Below, piece after piece: positions 25,659 through 36,635 of a DNA stretch of 64,000 bases (positions within the stretch are counted from its first letter, which is position 1; each line of letters opens with the position of its first letter). The translations under genes were made by a program, and so were the position numbers. Below the pieces are notes generated by a model, which saw only the letters and a program-made list of their open reading frames with translations, was not told where the DNA came from and made no database searches. This stretch comes from Geodermatophilus amargosae. GTDB lineage: Bacteria; Actinomycetota; Actinomycetes; Mycobacteriales; Geodermatophilaceae. The stretch lies in the NCBI RefSeq assembly GCF_900116515.1, contig NZ_FPBA01000004.1, positions 186,001-250,000 of the forward strand, read 5' to 3'.

Positions 25659-27695
25659 TCAGTCCACGGCCGGCAGGCGCACCAGGTCGAGCACCGCTCG
25701 GGCCGTGCCGCCCGGGGGCGCGACGAGGACCAGCGCGTGACCGTGCGCGGCGAGCTGCTCGCGCATCCGGTGGAGGACCTGCACGCCGGCGCTGGCCAGC
25801 AGGGTCACGGAGGTGAGGTCGACCGTCATCGGCAGCACCCCACCGCGGGAGGCCGCCGACAGCTGCCGCGCCAGCGTCTCGACCGTGGTGACGTCGACCG
25901 GCCCGGACACCCGGAGCCGCACCGTGCCGGGCGTTCCGGGACGCCCCGGGCCCCCGTCCTCCTGCCCGTGCTCCACGTTCACGGCGAACGGAGGGCGGGG
26001 CCGTGCCGCGTCGTCGCGCCCGACCTCGGAGCCGAGCATCGCCGGCCGGTGCAGCCGGTGCCGCAGGGTCACCACGGTCCCCGTGCCGTCGTCGGTGGAG
26101 CGCTGCACGTGCAGGGAGTCGGTGAGCCGCTGCGCCATCAGCAGCCCGCGGCCGCGGTGTGTGGCGCCGGGATCGGGTTCGCGCCACCGGCCCTGGTCCG
26201 TGACGCGGCACTCGAGCACGCCGTCGGGCAGCAGGACGGCGTCGATCCTGACCGGGCCGGGATGGCCAGGGGGATAGGCGTGGTCGACGGCGTTGGCGAC
26301 CGCCTCCCACACCGCCAGCTCGACGGCGTCCCGGTCCTCGCCGGCCGGGTCGAGCCGGTCCAGCCACGCGTCCGCGGTGCGCCGCAGCCGGCGGACCCCG
26401 TCGCGGCTGGTGGGCTCCGCGGCGTGCAGGGCCGGCAGCGGCTCGGGCAGGCGGTGGGCCGCCAGGGCGGTGACGTCGTCGTCGTAGCCGGTGCGGGTGA
26501 GCAGCTCCACGGTCAGCCGGCACACCCGCTCGGCCGGGGTGGCGGGCGCGCCGAGTGGCAGCGCCCGGTTCGCCGCGGCGTCGGCGGCGACCTTCGCCAG
26601 CTCGGCCATGCCGTCGGCGAGGCTGCGGTGCGGTCGTTCGATGAGGCCGTCGCTGTAGAGCAGCACCGTCTCCCCGGGCGCGAGCGTGTCGGTCCGCAGG
26701 ACGGGACCGGTGCCCGGGGCACGGGTGCCCAACGGCGGGCCGCCGGTGTCGCCGAGGTAGCGGGCCGAACCGTCCTCGCCGACGACGAGGGGAGGTGGCT
26801 GCCCGCAGCAGGCGTAGCTCAGCTCTCCCGTGGACGGGTCCAGCACGACCAGGGCCACGGTCGTGGCGTTCAGCCGGGGGTTCCGGGCGGCGAACGCGTC
26901 GGCCCGTGCCAGCGCCTCGTCCGGGCGGCAGCCGGTCACCAGTGCGTCGTCGAGGACGGCGCGGAGCTGGCCCATGGCCGCCGAGGCGGCCACCCCGTGC
27001 CCGACGACGTCCCCGACGAGCAGCGCGACGCCGCCACCGGGCAGCGGGACGGCGTCGAACCAGTCCCCGCCGGCGACCTGGTCCCGGGCAGCGACCAGGT
27101 AGCGGGCCGCTGTCCGGACCCCGGGCAGCACCGGGAGGTCCGACGGGAGCAGGGCCTCCTGCAGCGTGGTGACCACGTCCCGGGCATCCTGGGCGCGTCG
27201 CTCGGCGTCGGCGGCACGTGCCTGCGCGACGAGCCGGGCCCGTACCTGTTCGGTGACGTCGTAGGCGTAGGTGGCGACGCCGGACACGTGTCCCTCGCCG
27301 GTGCGCGTCGGGGCCAGGTGGAAGTCGAGGTACACCTCCTGCAGCTCGCCGGTGCTCCCCGGGTCGACCTGCAGCCGCCACTCGCACGCCACCCGGCTGC
27401 GGCCGGTCGCGTACACCTCGTCGAGGAGCTCGAAGACGTGCTGCCCGGCCAGCTCCGGCAGCGCGAGGCGGATCGGCAGCCCGATGATCTCGTCCCGGCC
27501 GAAGAACGCACGCATGGCGGCGTTGCTGGCCACCACCGTGTGCTCGGGACCGGCGTACACCGCCACGATCAACGGCAGCTGGTCGAACGCCCCGCGGACG
27601 ACGCGCGCCTCCCCGACCAACCGGTCGAGCCCGTCGCCGTCGTCGACGCCGCTGCGGTTCTCCGCCCGACCCGGCGTGCCGTCGTGGACGGTCAT
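25659..27695 (-). CDS. PAS-SpoIIE phosphatase with serine kinase (HATPase) and STAS domains
   Basis: This 678-residue single-chain stress-regulation protein has four parts. A PAS domain (about 25-165, ending in a TYAYDVTEQVRARL linker) comes first, followed by a PP2C/SpoIIE phosphatase (about 190-410, VAGGDWFDAVPL and LLVGDVVGHGVAASAAM with metal-binding Asp). An anti-sigma-factor kinase HATPase_c_2 (about 430-550, VANAVDHAYPPGHPG) and a C-terminal STAS/anti-anti-sigma domain (about 590-678, DLTSVTLLASAGVQVLHRM with the usual Ser) complete it. It thus joins kinase, phosphatase and substrate-like domain in one chain, as in several actinobacterial Rsb-type proteins. ATG 27695 has no clear ribosome site; GTG codons at 27749 or 27755 are alternatives. 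Confidence 0.9.
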   Translation of the reverse strand: MTVHDGTPGRAENRSGVDDGDGLDRLVGEARVVRGAFDQLPLIVAVYAGPEHTVVASNAAMRAFFGRDEIIGLPIRLALPELAGQHVFELLDEVYATGRSRVACEWRLQVDPGSTGELQEVYLDFHLAPTRTGEGHVSGVATYAYDVTEQVRARLVAQARAADAERRAQDARDVVTTLQEALLPSDLPVLPGVRTAARYLVAARDQVAGGDWFDAVPLPGGGVALLVGDVVGHGVAASAAMGQLRAVLDDALVTGCRPDEALARADAFAARNPRLNATTVALVVLDPSTGELSYACCGQPPPLVVGEDGSARYLGDTGGPPLGTRAPGTGPVLRTDTLAPGETVLLYSDGLIERPHRSLADGMAELAKVAADAAANRALPLGAPATPAERVCRLTVELLTRTGYDDDVTALAAHRLPEPLPALHAAEPTSRDGVRRLRRTADAWLDRLDPAGEDRDAVELAVWEAVANAVDHAYPPGHPGPVRIDAVLLPDGVLECRVTDQGRWREPDPGATHRGRGLLMAQRLTDSLHVQRSTDDGTGTVVTLRHRLHRPAMLGSEVGRDDAARPRPPFAVNVEHGQEDGGPGRPGTPGTVRLRVSGPVDVTTVETLARQLSAASRGGVLPMTVDLTSVTLLASAGVQVLHRMREQLAAHGHALVLVAPPGGTARAVLDLVRLPAVD

Positions 27696-28017
27696 GGAGA
27701 CGTCGGCGGACCTGGGCAGGTCGGTCTCTGTCCCGCCGCGGTCGTCCACACGCACACCCGTTCCCGTAGTGCCCGGACGCGAGTGCGCCCGCGGGCCCCT
27801 ACCCCCGTCTCCTGCACCACCATGCGCCACGGACCGAACCGGATGGGAGACGGCGCCGGCTCGCAGGACGGAGCGGCCCCTGCCGCACCCGCCTCCGGAC
27901 CGCGCGCAGGTCCCCGAGGCGGAGGCCGTCGCCTGCTCGAGGGGGAGCCCTCGGCGGCCTGGTCGCGCGAGAGGGCCGTCGTCCGGCACCAGACCCTGGT
28001 GTGTGGATGATGGCCGG
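27696..28017. other. Intergenic region between divergent phosphatase and enoyl-CoA hydratase genes
   Basis: This is a 322-base non-coding stretch. It includes the alternative GTG starts of the phosphatase near 27750. I see no convincing -10/-35 pairs, palindromes or RNA structures. The lack of a ribosome site before the hydratase suggests a leaderless transcript starting close to 28003-28018. Confidence 0.5.
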
Positions 28018-28746
28018 GTGCTGATCACCGAGGACCGGGGCGACGTCGCCGTTCTGCGCATCGAGCACGGCCGGGTCGGCGCCCTCGACGTCGAGCTGCT
28101 GGACGCCCTCACCGAGGCCGTCACAGCGTCCGACCGGGCGCTGGTCATCACCGGCAGCGGCGCGTCGTTCTCCGCCGGGGTGGACCTGCGCCGGATCCTG
28201 GACGGCGGCCGGCCGTACACCGAGGGACTCCTGGCGGCGTTGTCGCGCACGTTCCGCGCCGTCTTCGACCACCCGCGGCCGACGGTCGCGGCGGTCAACG
28301 GGCACGCGATCGCCGGTGGTTGCGTGCTGGCCCTGGCCTGCGACTCGCGGCTGATGTCGGGCGGACGGATCGGGTTGACCGAGCTGGCGGTCGGCGTCCC
28401 CTTCCCGACGTCCGCCCTGGAGATCATCCGGCACGCACTCGGCTCCCGCGCCGGCCACGTGCTGCTCGGCGCGCGGGCCGAGGACCGTGAGCGGGCGCTG
28501 ACCCTGGGGATGGTCGACGAACTTCCCGAGCCCGGCGAGCTGCTGCCGCGCGCGCTCGCGCTGGCCACGGAGCTGGCCGCCCGGTCGCCGGAGTCCTACC
28601 GGCTGGCCAAGGTCCAGCTCCACCGTCCCGCGAACGCGGCGATCGAGGCGACCGCCGGGAACGACGCGGCCGTCCTCACCGGCTGGGCCTCCGACGACAC
28701 CCGGCTGCGGATAGGGGCCGTGCTCGAGGCGCTGGACCGGCGCTGA
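28018..28746 (+). CDS. Enoyl-CoA hydratase/isomerase family protein
   Basis: This 242-residue crotonase-fold protein has the oxyanion-hole segments ITGSGASFSAGVDLRRIL and VAAVNGHAIAGGCVLALACDSRLM and the region LTELAVGVPFPTSALEIIRHALG. The first catalytic Glu position of typical hydratases is GGR-IGLTELAVG, with a Glu present in TELAVG. It acts on an unknown acyl-CoA. The start is uncertain: GTG 28018 and GTG 28003 are both in frame, and neither has a ribosome binding site. It stands alone, with a hairpin after it. Confidence 0.85.
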   Translation: MLITEDRGDVAVLRIEHGRVGALDVELLDALTEAVTASDRALVITGSGASFSAGVDLRRILDGGRPYTEGLLAALSRTFRAVFDHPRPTVAAVNGHAIAGGCVLALACDSRLMSGGRIGLTELAVGVPFPTSALEIIRHALGSRAGHVLLGARAEDRERALTLGMVDELPEPGELLPRALALATELAARSPESYRLAKVQLHRPANAAIEATAGNDAAVLTGWASDDTRLRIGAVLEALDRR

Positions 28747-28769
28747 CCGCACTGCCCGCGAGGAACGGT

Positions 28770-28789
28770 CGATGGGCGGGAGCCCATCG
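28770..28789 (+). terminator. Hairpin after the enoyl-CoA hydratase gene
   Basis: CGATGGGC (28770-28777), loop GGGA, and GCCCATCG (28782-28789) form a perfect 8-bp stem with a tetraloop 23 bases after the stop. It probably acts as a weak terminator. Confidence 0.55.
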
Positions 28790-28943
28790 GTCGCGTCGAT
28801 GGTCGACCCGACCACCCCAGGAGGACGCAGCGAGCCCACCGCGGTCCATCGGAGCACGCCTTCGCTGCTCCCCCAGGCGTCGCCGGTGTCCCGGAGCCAT
28901 CACGCGACGGTCGGTCAGCAGGCACCACGCATAGCCTGGAGGC

Positions 28944-30347
28944 GTGCCCGCCTGGCCTCCGAACCGCCGCATGCCGTACGCGCGTCTCCCGGAGCGGGCC
29001 TGGCGGGCGGTCGCGGGGAGCAGCCCGCCGACCGCGCCGATCGGCCTGCGGGCCCAGCCCAGCCGGATGGACGACCTCACCGCGCACGCTGCGCTGGGCC
29101 TGGCGCTGCGCATCGGGGCGTCGATGCTGGCCGTCGGGGCTCCCTCCGCCGACGTGACCGCGACGGTGCTGCGGGTCGCGGCCGCCTACGGGCTGACCAG
29201 TTGCCAGGTGGACATCACGTTCACCTCACTCACGGTCAGCTTCGACCGGGAGGACGCAGTTCCGCTCACCGCGATGCGGATCGTGCGCATGAGCCGGACC
29301 GACTACACCCGGCTGCAGGGGATCACCGAGCTGGCCCGTGCGATCGGCGCGGGCGACCTCGACGTCGAGGAGGCACACCGCCGACTGGACCAGGTGGTGT
29401 CGGCGCCCGTCACGTACCGCCGGATCGTGACCACGCTGGCCTGGGCCGGCGTGGCCGCCTGCTTCGGGCTCGTCCTCGGCGGTGGGTGGCTGGAGGCCCT
29501 CGTCGCGGCGCTCACCACCGCCGTGATCGAGCAGGTGCTCCGCGTGCTCAACCGGCAGAGCCTGCCGGTCTTCTTCCAGCAGGTGGCCGGGGCCGCGCTC
29601 GCCACGGGCGTCGCCGTCCTCCTGGCCGCCTGGGACGTCGACGTCCGGACCTCGCTGGTCGTCGCCGCCGGCATCGTCGTCCTCCTCGCCGGCCTGTCCC
29701 TGGTCAGCGCGGCCCAGGACGCGATCAGCGGCTTCCCGGTGACCGCCGGGGCGCGGGCCTTCGAGGTGGTGACCCTGACGGCCGGCATCGTCGTGGGCAT
29801 CGCCGGTGTGCTCGACCTGGCCCAGCGCGCCCGGCTCCCGCTGACCGTCGTCGACACCTCACCGGTCCCGGTGTCCTTCCCCGTCGCGCTGGCCGCGTCG
29901 GCCGGGATCGCCGGGTTCTGGGCCCTGGCCAGCCATGCCCGGCCGCGCGCCGTCGGCCTCGCCGCGGTGGCCGGAGCGCTGGCCTGGACGACGTTCTGGG
30001 CAGTGAGCGGAGTGGGTGCCGGTCCGGCCCTGGCCAGCGGGTTCGCCGCCGTCGTCCTCGGGTTCTGCGGCGAGGCGCTGACCCAGCGGCTACGGGTCCC
30101 ACCGCAGCTCGTCGCCGTCTGCGGCATCGTCCCCCTGCTGCCCGGACTGGCGATCTACCACGGCCTGTTCACGATCGTCGTCGACGCCGACATCGACGGC
30201 GGACTCGCCGCCCTCGTCGGGGCCCTGGCCATCGGTCTCGCCCTCGCCGCCGGCGTCACGTTGGGCGGGTACCTCGGCCGGCCGGTCAGCGGCGAGCGGG
30301 ACCGCTACGACGAACGGGTCCGCCGGCGGGCGATGACCGCCGACTGA
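28944..30347 (+). CDS. thrE: Threonine/serine exporter, ThrE family
   Basis: This 467-residue membrane protein is close to ThrE length (489 in Corynebacterium). The N-terminal third is soluble with LRIGASMLAVGAPSADVTATVLRVAAAYGL and VDITFTSLTVSF, typical of the ThrE/YjjP domain. About ten hydrophobic helices follow, including ISGFPVTAGARAFEVVTLTAGIVVGI and the second domain ending GIVPLLPGLAIYHGLF. It would export serine or threonine. It lies just before the serine-forming and serine-degrading genes, so it could be an overflow valve for serine made from glycine betaine. The start is GTG 28944; ATG 28971 is also possible. Confidence 0.9.
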   Translation: MPAWPPNRRMPYARLPERAWRAVAGSSPPTAPIGLRAQPSRMDDLTAHAALGLALRIGASMLAVGAPSADVTATVLRVAAAYGLTSCQVDITFTSLTVSFDREDAVPLTAMRIVRMSRTDYTRLQGITELARAIGAGDLDVEEAHRRLDQVVSAPVTYRRIVTTLAWAGVAACFGLVLGGGWLEALVAALTTAVIEQVLRVLNRQSLPVFFQQVAGAALATGVAVLLAAWDVDVRTSLVVAAGIVVLLAGLSLVSAAQDAISGFPVTAGARAFEVVTLTAGIVVGIAGVLDLAQRARLPLTVVDTSPVPVSFPVALAASAGIAGFWALASHARPRAVGLAAVAGALAWTTFWAVSGVGAGPALASGFAAVVLGFCGEALTQRLRVPPQLVAVCGIVPLLPGLAIYHGLFTIVVDADIDGGLAALVGALAIGLALAAGVTLGGYLGRPVSGERDRYDERVRRRAMTAD

Positions 30348-30410
30348 GCCGCTCTCCGGTCGGGCGGCGGCACCGCGGACCCGGTCGGCGTCAGACCTCC
30401 TGCGGCCCGT

Positions 30411-31259
30411 TCACCGGAAGACGACCGTGCTGTGGCCGTTGAGCAGCACCCGTCGCTCGCTGTGCCAGCGCACGGCCCGGGAGAGCGCGAGGGCCTCGGC
30501 GTCCTGACCGACGGTGGCCAGGGCACGAGGGTCGAAGGTGTGGTCGATGCGGATGACCTCCTGCTCGATGATCGGGCCCTCGTCCAGGTCCGGCGTCACG
30601 TAGTGCGCGGTCGCGCCGACCAGCTTCACCCCGCGGTCGAAGGCCTGGTGGTAGGGCTTGGCGCCCTTGAAGCCCGGCAGGAAGGAGTGGTGGATGTTGA
30701 TGGCCCGGCCGTGCAGGGCGGCGCACGCCTCGTCGGAGAGCACCTGCATGTACCGGGCCAGCACGACCAGGTCTGCCCGGTGCTCGTCGACCAGCTCGAG
30801 CAGCCGCGCCTCGGCCTGCCGTCGGGTGGCCGGCGTCACCGGCACGTGGTGGAACGGGAGCCCGGCGGCCTCGGCCATCGGACGCAGGTCCTCGTGGTTG
30901 GAGACCACGGCGACGAGGTCGGCCCCGAGACTGCCGGCACGCCAGCGGAAGATCAGGTCGTTGAGGCAGTGGCCCAGCTTGGACACCATGACGAGGACGC
31001 GCGGTGGGTGGTCGTCGGCGACCTGGTAGGACATGCCGAACTCCTGTGCCACCGCATCGAAGTCCGCCGACAGGCGCTCGGTGTCGGTGTCCTCCGAGCA
31101 GACGAACGCCGTCCTCAGGAACAGCTGCCCGCGGGCGGCGTCGTCGAACTGCTGGTGCTCGACGATGTCGCAGCCGTGCTCGAAAAGGAACGAGCTGACC
31201 GCGTGCACGATGCCCGGACGCTCCTGACAGCTCAGCGTGAGCGTGAACGGGTGGGACAC
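30411..31259 (-). CDS. purU: Formyltetrahydrofolate deformylase
   Basis: This 282-residue enzyme hydrolyses 10-formyl-THF to formate and THF. An N-terminal ACT domain (FTLTLSCQERPGIVHAVSSFL) precedes the formyltransferase-like domain with INIHHSFLPGFKGAKPYHQAF and TPDLDEGPIIEQ catalytic segments. It starts at GTG 31259 behind GAGGAGG and lies ten bases downstream of sdaA. In this context it drains C1 units produced by dimethylglycine and sarcosine oxidation when serine synthesis cannot absorb them. purU is a known companion of soxBDAG-glyA in actinobacteria. Confidence 0.95.
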   Translation of the reverse strand: MSHPFTLTLSCQERPGIVHAVSSFLFEHGCDIVEHQQFDDAARGQLFLRTAFVCSEDTDTERLSADFDAVAQEFGMSYQVADDHPPRVLVMVSKLGHCLNDLIFRWRAGSLGADLVAVVSNHEDLRPMAEAAGLPFHHVPVTPATRRQAEARLLELVDEHRADLVVLARYMQVLSDEACAALHGRAINIHHSFLPGFKGAKPYHQAFDRGVKLVGATAHYVTPDLDEGPIIEQEVIRIDHTFDPRALATVGQDAEALALSRAVRWHSERRVLLNGHSTVVFR

Positions 31260-31269
31260 GGGTGCCTCC

Positions 31270-32643
31270 TCAGCACTCGACGATGTTGAGCGCCAGCCCG
31301 CCACGGGCGGTCTCCTTGTACTTGTCCTTCATGTCCGCGCCGGTCTCGCGCATCGTCTTGATCGCCTTGTCCAGCGGGACGTGGTGCCGCCCGTCACCGC
31401 GCACGGCCATGCGGGCCGCGGTGATGGCCTTGACCGAGCCGACGGCGTTGCGCTCGATGCAGGGGATCTGCACCAGTCCCCCGACCGGGTCGCACGTGAG
31501 GCCGAGGTTGTGCTCGATCCCGATCTCGGCGGCGTTCTCCACCTGCTCCGGGGTGCCCCCGATGACCTCGGCGAGGCCGGCGGCAGCCATGGAGCAGGCC
31601 GAGCCGACCTCCCCCTGGCAGCCCACCTCCGCACCGGAGATCGAGGCGTTCTCCTTGAACAGCAGCCCGACCGCCGCGGCGGTGAGCAGGAAGCGGACGA
31701 TGCCGTCCTCGGAGCAGGAGTCGATGAAGTCGCGGTAGTAGTGCAGGACTGCCGGCACGATGCCGGCGGCGCCGTTGGTCGGCGCGGTGACCACCCGGCC
31801 GCCGGCCGCGTTCTCCTCGTTGACCGCCAGCGCGTAGAGGGTCACCCACTCCATCGCGCGGAGCGGGTCGGTCTCGTCGCGCTGGTCCTCCAGCTGGGCG
31901 CGCAGCGCAGCCGCCCGCCGGCGGACCCTGAGTCCCCCGGGCAGGACGCCGGTGGTGCGGGTGCCGCGCTCCACGCACTCCTGCATCACCGACCAGACGT
32001 GCAGCAGGCCTGCGCGGACCTCCGCCTCGGTCCGCCAGCACAGCTCGTTGGCCAGCATCACGTCACTGATGCGCAGCCCGGTCTCCCGGGTGCACGCCAG
32101 CAGCTCCTCGCCGGTGCGGAAGGGGTACCGCACCGGCGTGCTGTCCTCGACGATCACCGGGTTCCCGGCTGCGTCCTCGTCGAGGACGAAGCCGCCGCCC
32201 ACCGAGTAGTACTCGCGCCGTCGGAGCTCTGCCCCACCGGCGTCGACGGCCACGAAGAGCATCCCGTTGCTGTGGAACTCCAGCCGCTTGCGCCGGTGCA
32301 GCACGACGTCGTCGTCCACCGAGAACGCGATGGGGTGCTCGCCGGCCAGCCGGAGCTCCCCCTCGCGGCGGATGGCCTCGACCCGCGGCTCGGCCGCGAC
32401 CGGGTCGACGACGTCGGGCTGTTCACCCTCCAGCCCGAGGACGACCGCCTTCACGCTGCCGTGGCCGTGCCCGGTGGCGCCGAGCGATCCGAACAGCTCG
32501 CACCGCACGCCGGCCACCCGTCCCAGCAGCTCCTCCTCCCGCAGGCGCGAGACGAAGGCGCAGGCGGCCCGCATGGGACCGACGGTGTGCGAACTGGACG
32601 GGCCGATCCCCACCTTGAACAGGTCGAAGGCGCTGATGGTCAC
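31270..32643 (-). CDS. sdaA: L-serine dehydratase, iron-sulfur type, single chain
   Basis: This 457-residue L-serine ammonia-lyase converts serine to pyruvate and ammonia using a [4Fe-4S] cluster. The beta-type domain starts at the N-terminus ([22 protein letters not shown]) and the alpha-type domain follows ([30 protein letters not shown], and [20 protein letters not shown] with cluster cysteines). It is the outlet from betaine-derived serine to central metabolism. The 5' end is divergent from the GntR-type gene, with a shared 83-base promoter region carrying a candidate operator. Confidence 0.96.
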   Translation of the reverse strand: MTISAFDLFKVGIGPSSSHTVGPMRAACAFVSRLREEELLGRVAGVRCELFGSLGATGHGHGSVKAVVLGLEGEQPDVVDPVAAEPRVEAIRREGELRLAGEHPIAFSVDDDVVLHRRKRLEFHSNGMLFVAVDAGGAELRRREYYSVGGGFVLDEDAAGNPVIVEDSTPVRYPFRTGEELLACTRETGLRISDVMLANELCWRTEAEVRAGLLHVWSVMQECVERGTRTTGVLPGGLRVRRRAAALRAQLEDQRDETDPLRAMEWVTLYALAVNEENAAGGRVVTAPTNGAAGIVPAVLHYYRDFIDSCSEDGIVRFLLTAAAVGLLFKENASISGAEVGCQGEVGSACSMAAAGLAEVIGGTPEQVENAAEIGIEHNLGLTCDPVGGLVQIPCIERNAVGSVKAITAARMAVRGDGRHHVPLDKAIKTMRETGADMKDKYKETARGGLALNIVEC

Positions 32644-32700
32644 CCGTGCCTCCCTCTCCCCTGCCGGTGGTCACGACGGCCCGGGCCGTCGCGACCGCCG

Positions 32701-32712
32701 TGGTATATCAGT
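32701..32712. promoter_or_regulatory. Candidate GntR operator in the sdaA/gntR divergent promoter
   Basis: TGGTATATCAGT, an AT-rich near-palindrome in GC-rich DNA, lies 15 bases before the GntR-type ATG and 57 bases upstream of sdaA. The identical 12-mer occurs at 42382-42393 upstream of glyA. This fits the short T/A-centred sites bound by FadR-subfamily regulators. Confidence 0.7.
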
Positions 32713-32726
32713 TGTATCGTGACGGT

Positions 32727-33452
32727 ATGTCGATCCCCCTGAGGAGGCAAGACCCGTTGGCCGCCAACCTCTACGATCTGCCCGTGACCGTCGCACCGCT
32801 GGACCTGGACCCGTCGGCTGCCACGTCCCTGGCGGACAAGGCCTACGTGGCGATCCGGGACCGGCTGATCATGCTCGACATCCGCCCGGGCGATCCGATC
32901 GACGACGACGAGCTGGCCAAGGACCTCGGCGTGGGCCGGACCCCGGTCCGCGAGGCGCTCAAGCGCCTCGAGGGTGACCGGCTCGTGGTGTCCTACCCGC
33001 GGCGGGGCACGTTCGCGACGGGCATGGACATCTCCGATCTGGCGCACATCTCCGACATCCGCGCCCAGCTCGAGCCGCTGGCGGCCCGTCGCGCCGCCGA
33101 GCGAGCCGTCCGCACGGCGCATTCCGAGCTCGACGAGCTGGCCTCGCACATCCAGCAGCTCGACGTCGCCCAGCTCGACCGGACGGAACTCATGCGCTGG
33201 GACCTCGCGGTGCACCGTGCCATCTACCGGGCGGCCGGCAACCCCCACCTGGAGGACGTCCTGATCCGCTACGACAACCTGGCGACGCGGATCTTCTGCC
33301 TGTTCCTCGACCGGCTGCCCACGGTGGACGAGCACGTCGGGGAGCACGTGGAGCTGCTCCGCTCGATCGCCGCCGGCGACGCCGATCGGGCCGACGACCT
33401 CGCCCGCGTGCACGTGCTCGGCTTCGAGAAGGCGATCCGCGCGGTGATCTGA
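32727..33452 (+). CDS. GntR-family regulator, FadR subfamily
   Basis: This 241-residue regulator has an N-terminal winged helix (about 30-95) with DDDELAKDLGVGRTPVREALKRLEGDRLVVSYPRRGTF, and a C-terminal all-helical FCD ligand domain with the metal-binding Asp/His pattern (WDLAVHRAIYRAAGNPHL, EHVELLRSI). It is divergent from sdaA-purU and convergent with the dimethylglycine/sarcosine operon. A shared 12-bp site near its own start and before glyA makes it the likely repressor of this pathway, with a pathway intermediate as ligand. ATG 32727 directly follows the operator, so the transcript may have a very short leader. Confidence 0.93.
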   Translation: MSIPLRRQDPLAANLYDLPVTVAPLDLDPSAATSLADKAYVAIRDRLIMLDIRPGDPIDDDELAKDLGVGRTPVREALKRLEGDRLVVSYPRRGTFATGMDISDLAHISDIRAQLEPLAARRAAERAVRTAHSELDELASHIQQLDVAQLDRTELMRWDLAVHRAIYRAAGNPHLEDVLIRYDNLATRIFCLFLDRLPTVDEHVGEHVELLRSIAAGDADRADDLARVHVLGFEKAIRAVI

Positions 33453-33466
33453 CCAGGGACCCCGGC

Positions 33467-33495
33467 GCGGGCGGCCCCGGTCGGTGGCCGCCCGC
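33467..33495. terminator. Bidirectional terminator between gntR-like and dmgO-like genes
   Basis: GCGGGCGGCC (33467-33476) pairs with GGCCGCCCGC (33486-33495) around a 9-base loop, in the 64-base gap between two converging genes. Confidence 0.75.
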
Positions 33496-33516
33496 CGGTC
33501 CGGCGGAGGGAGCGGG

Positions 33517-36627
<3,111 letters not shown>

Positions 36628-36635
<8 letters not shown>

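Noticed and set aside
28596..29087. Minus-strand frame between the enoyl-CoA hydratase and ThrE-type genes
   Set aside because: No domain, overlaps a certain gene, and the residue composition is that of antisense DNA.
32646..32726. Upstream extension of the GntR-type protein
   Set aside because: It would place the 12-bp operator inside the coding region; ATG 32727 gives the normal FadR-family length.
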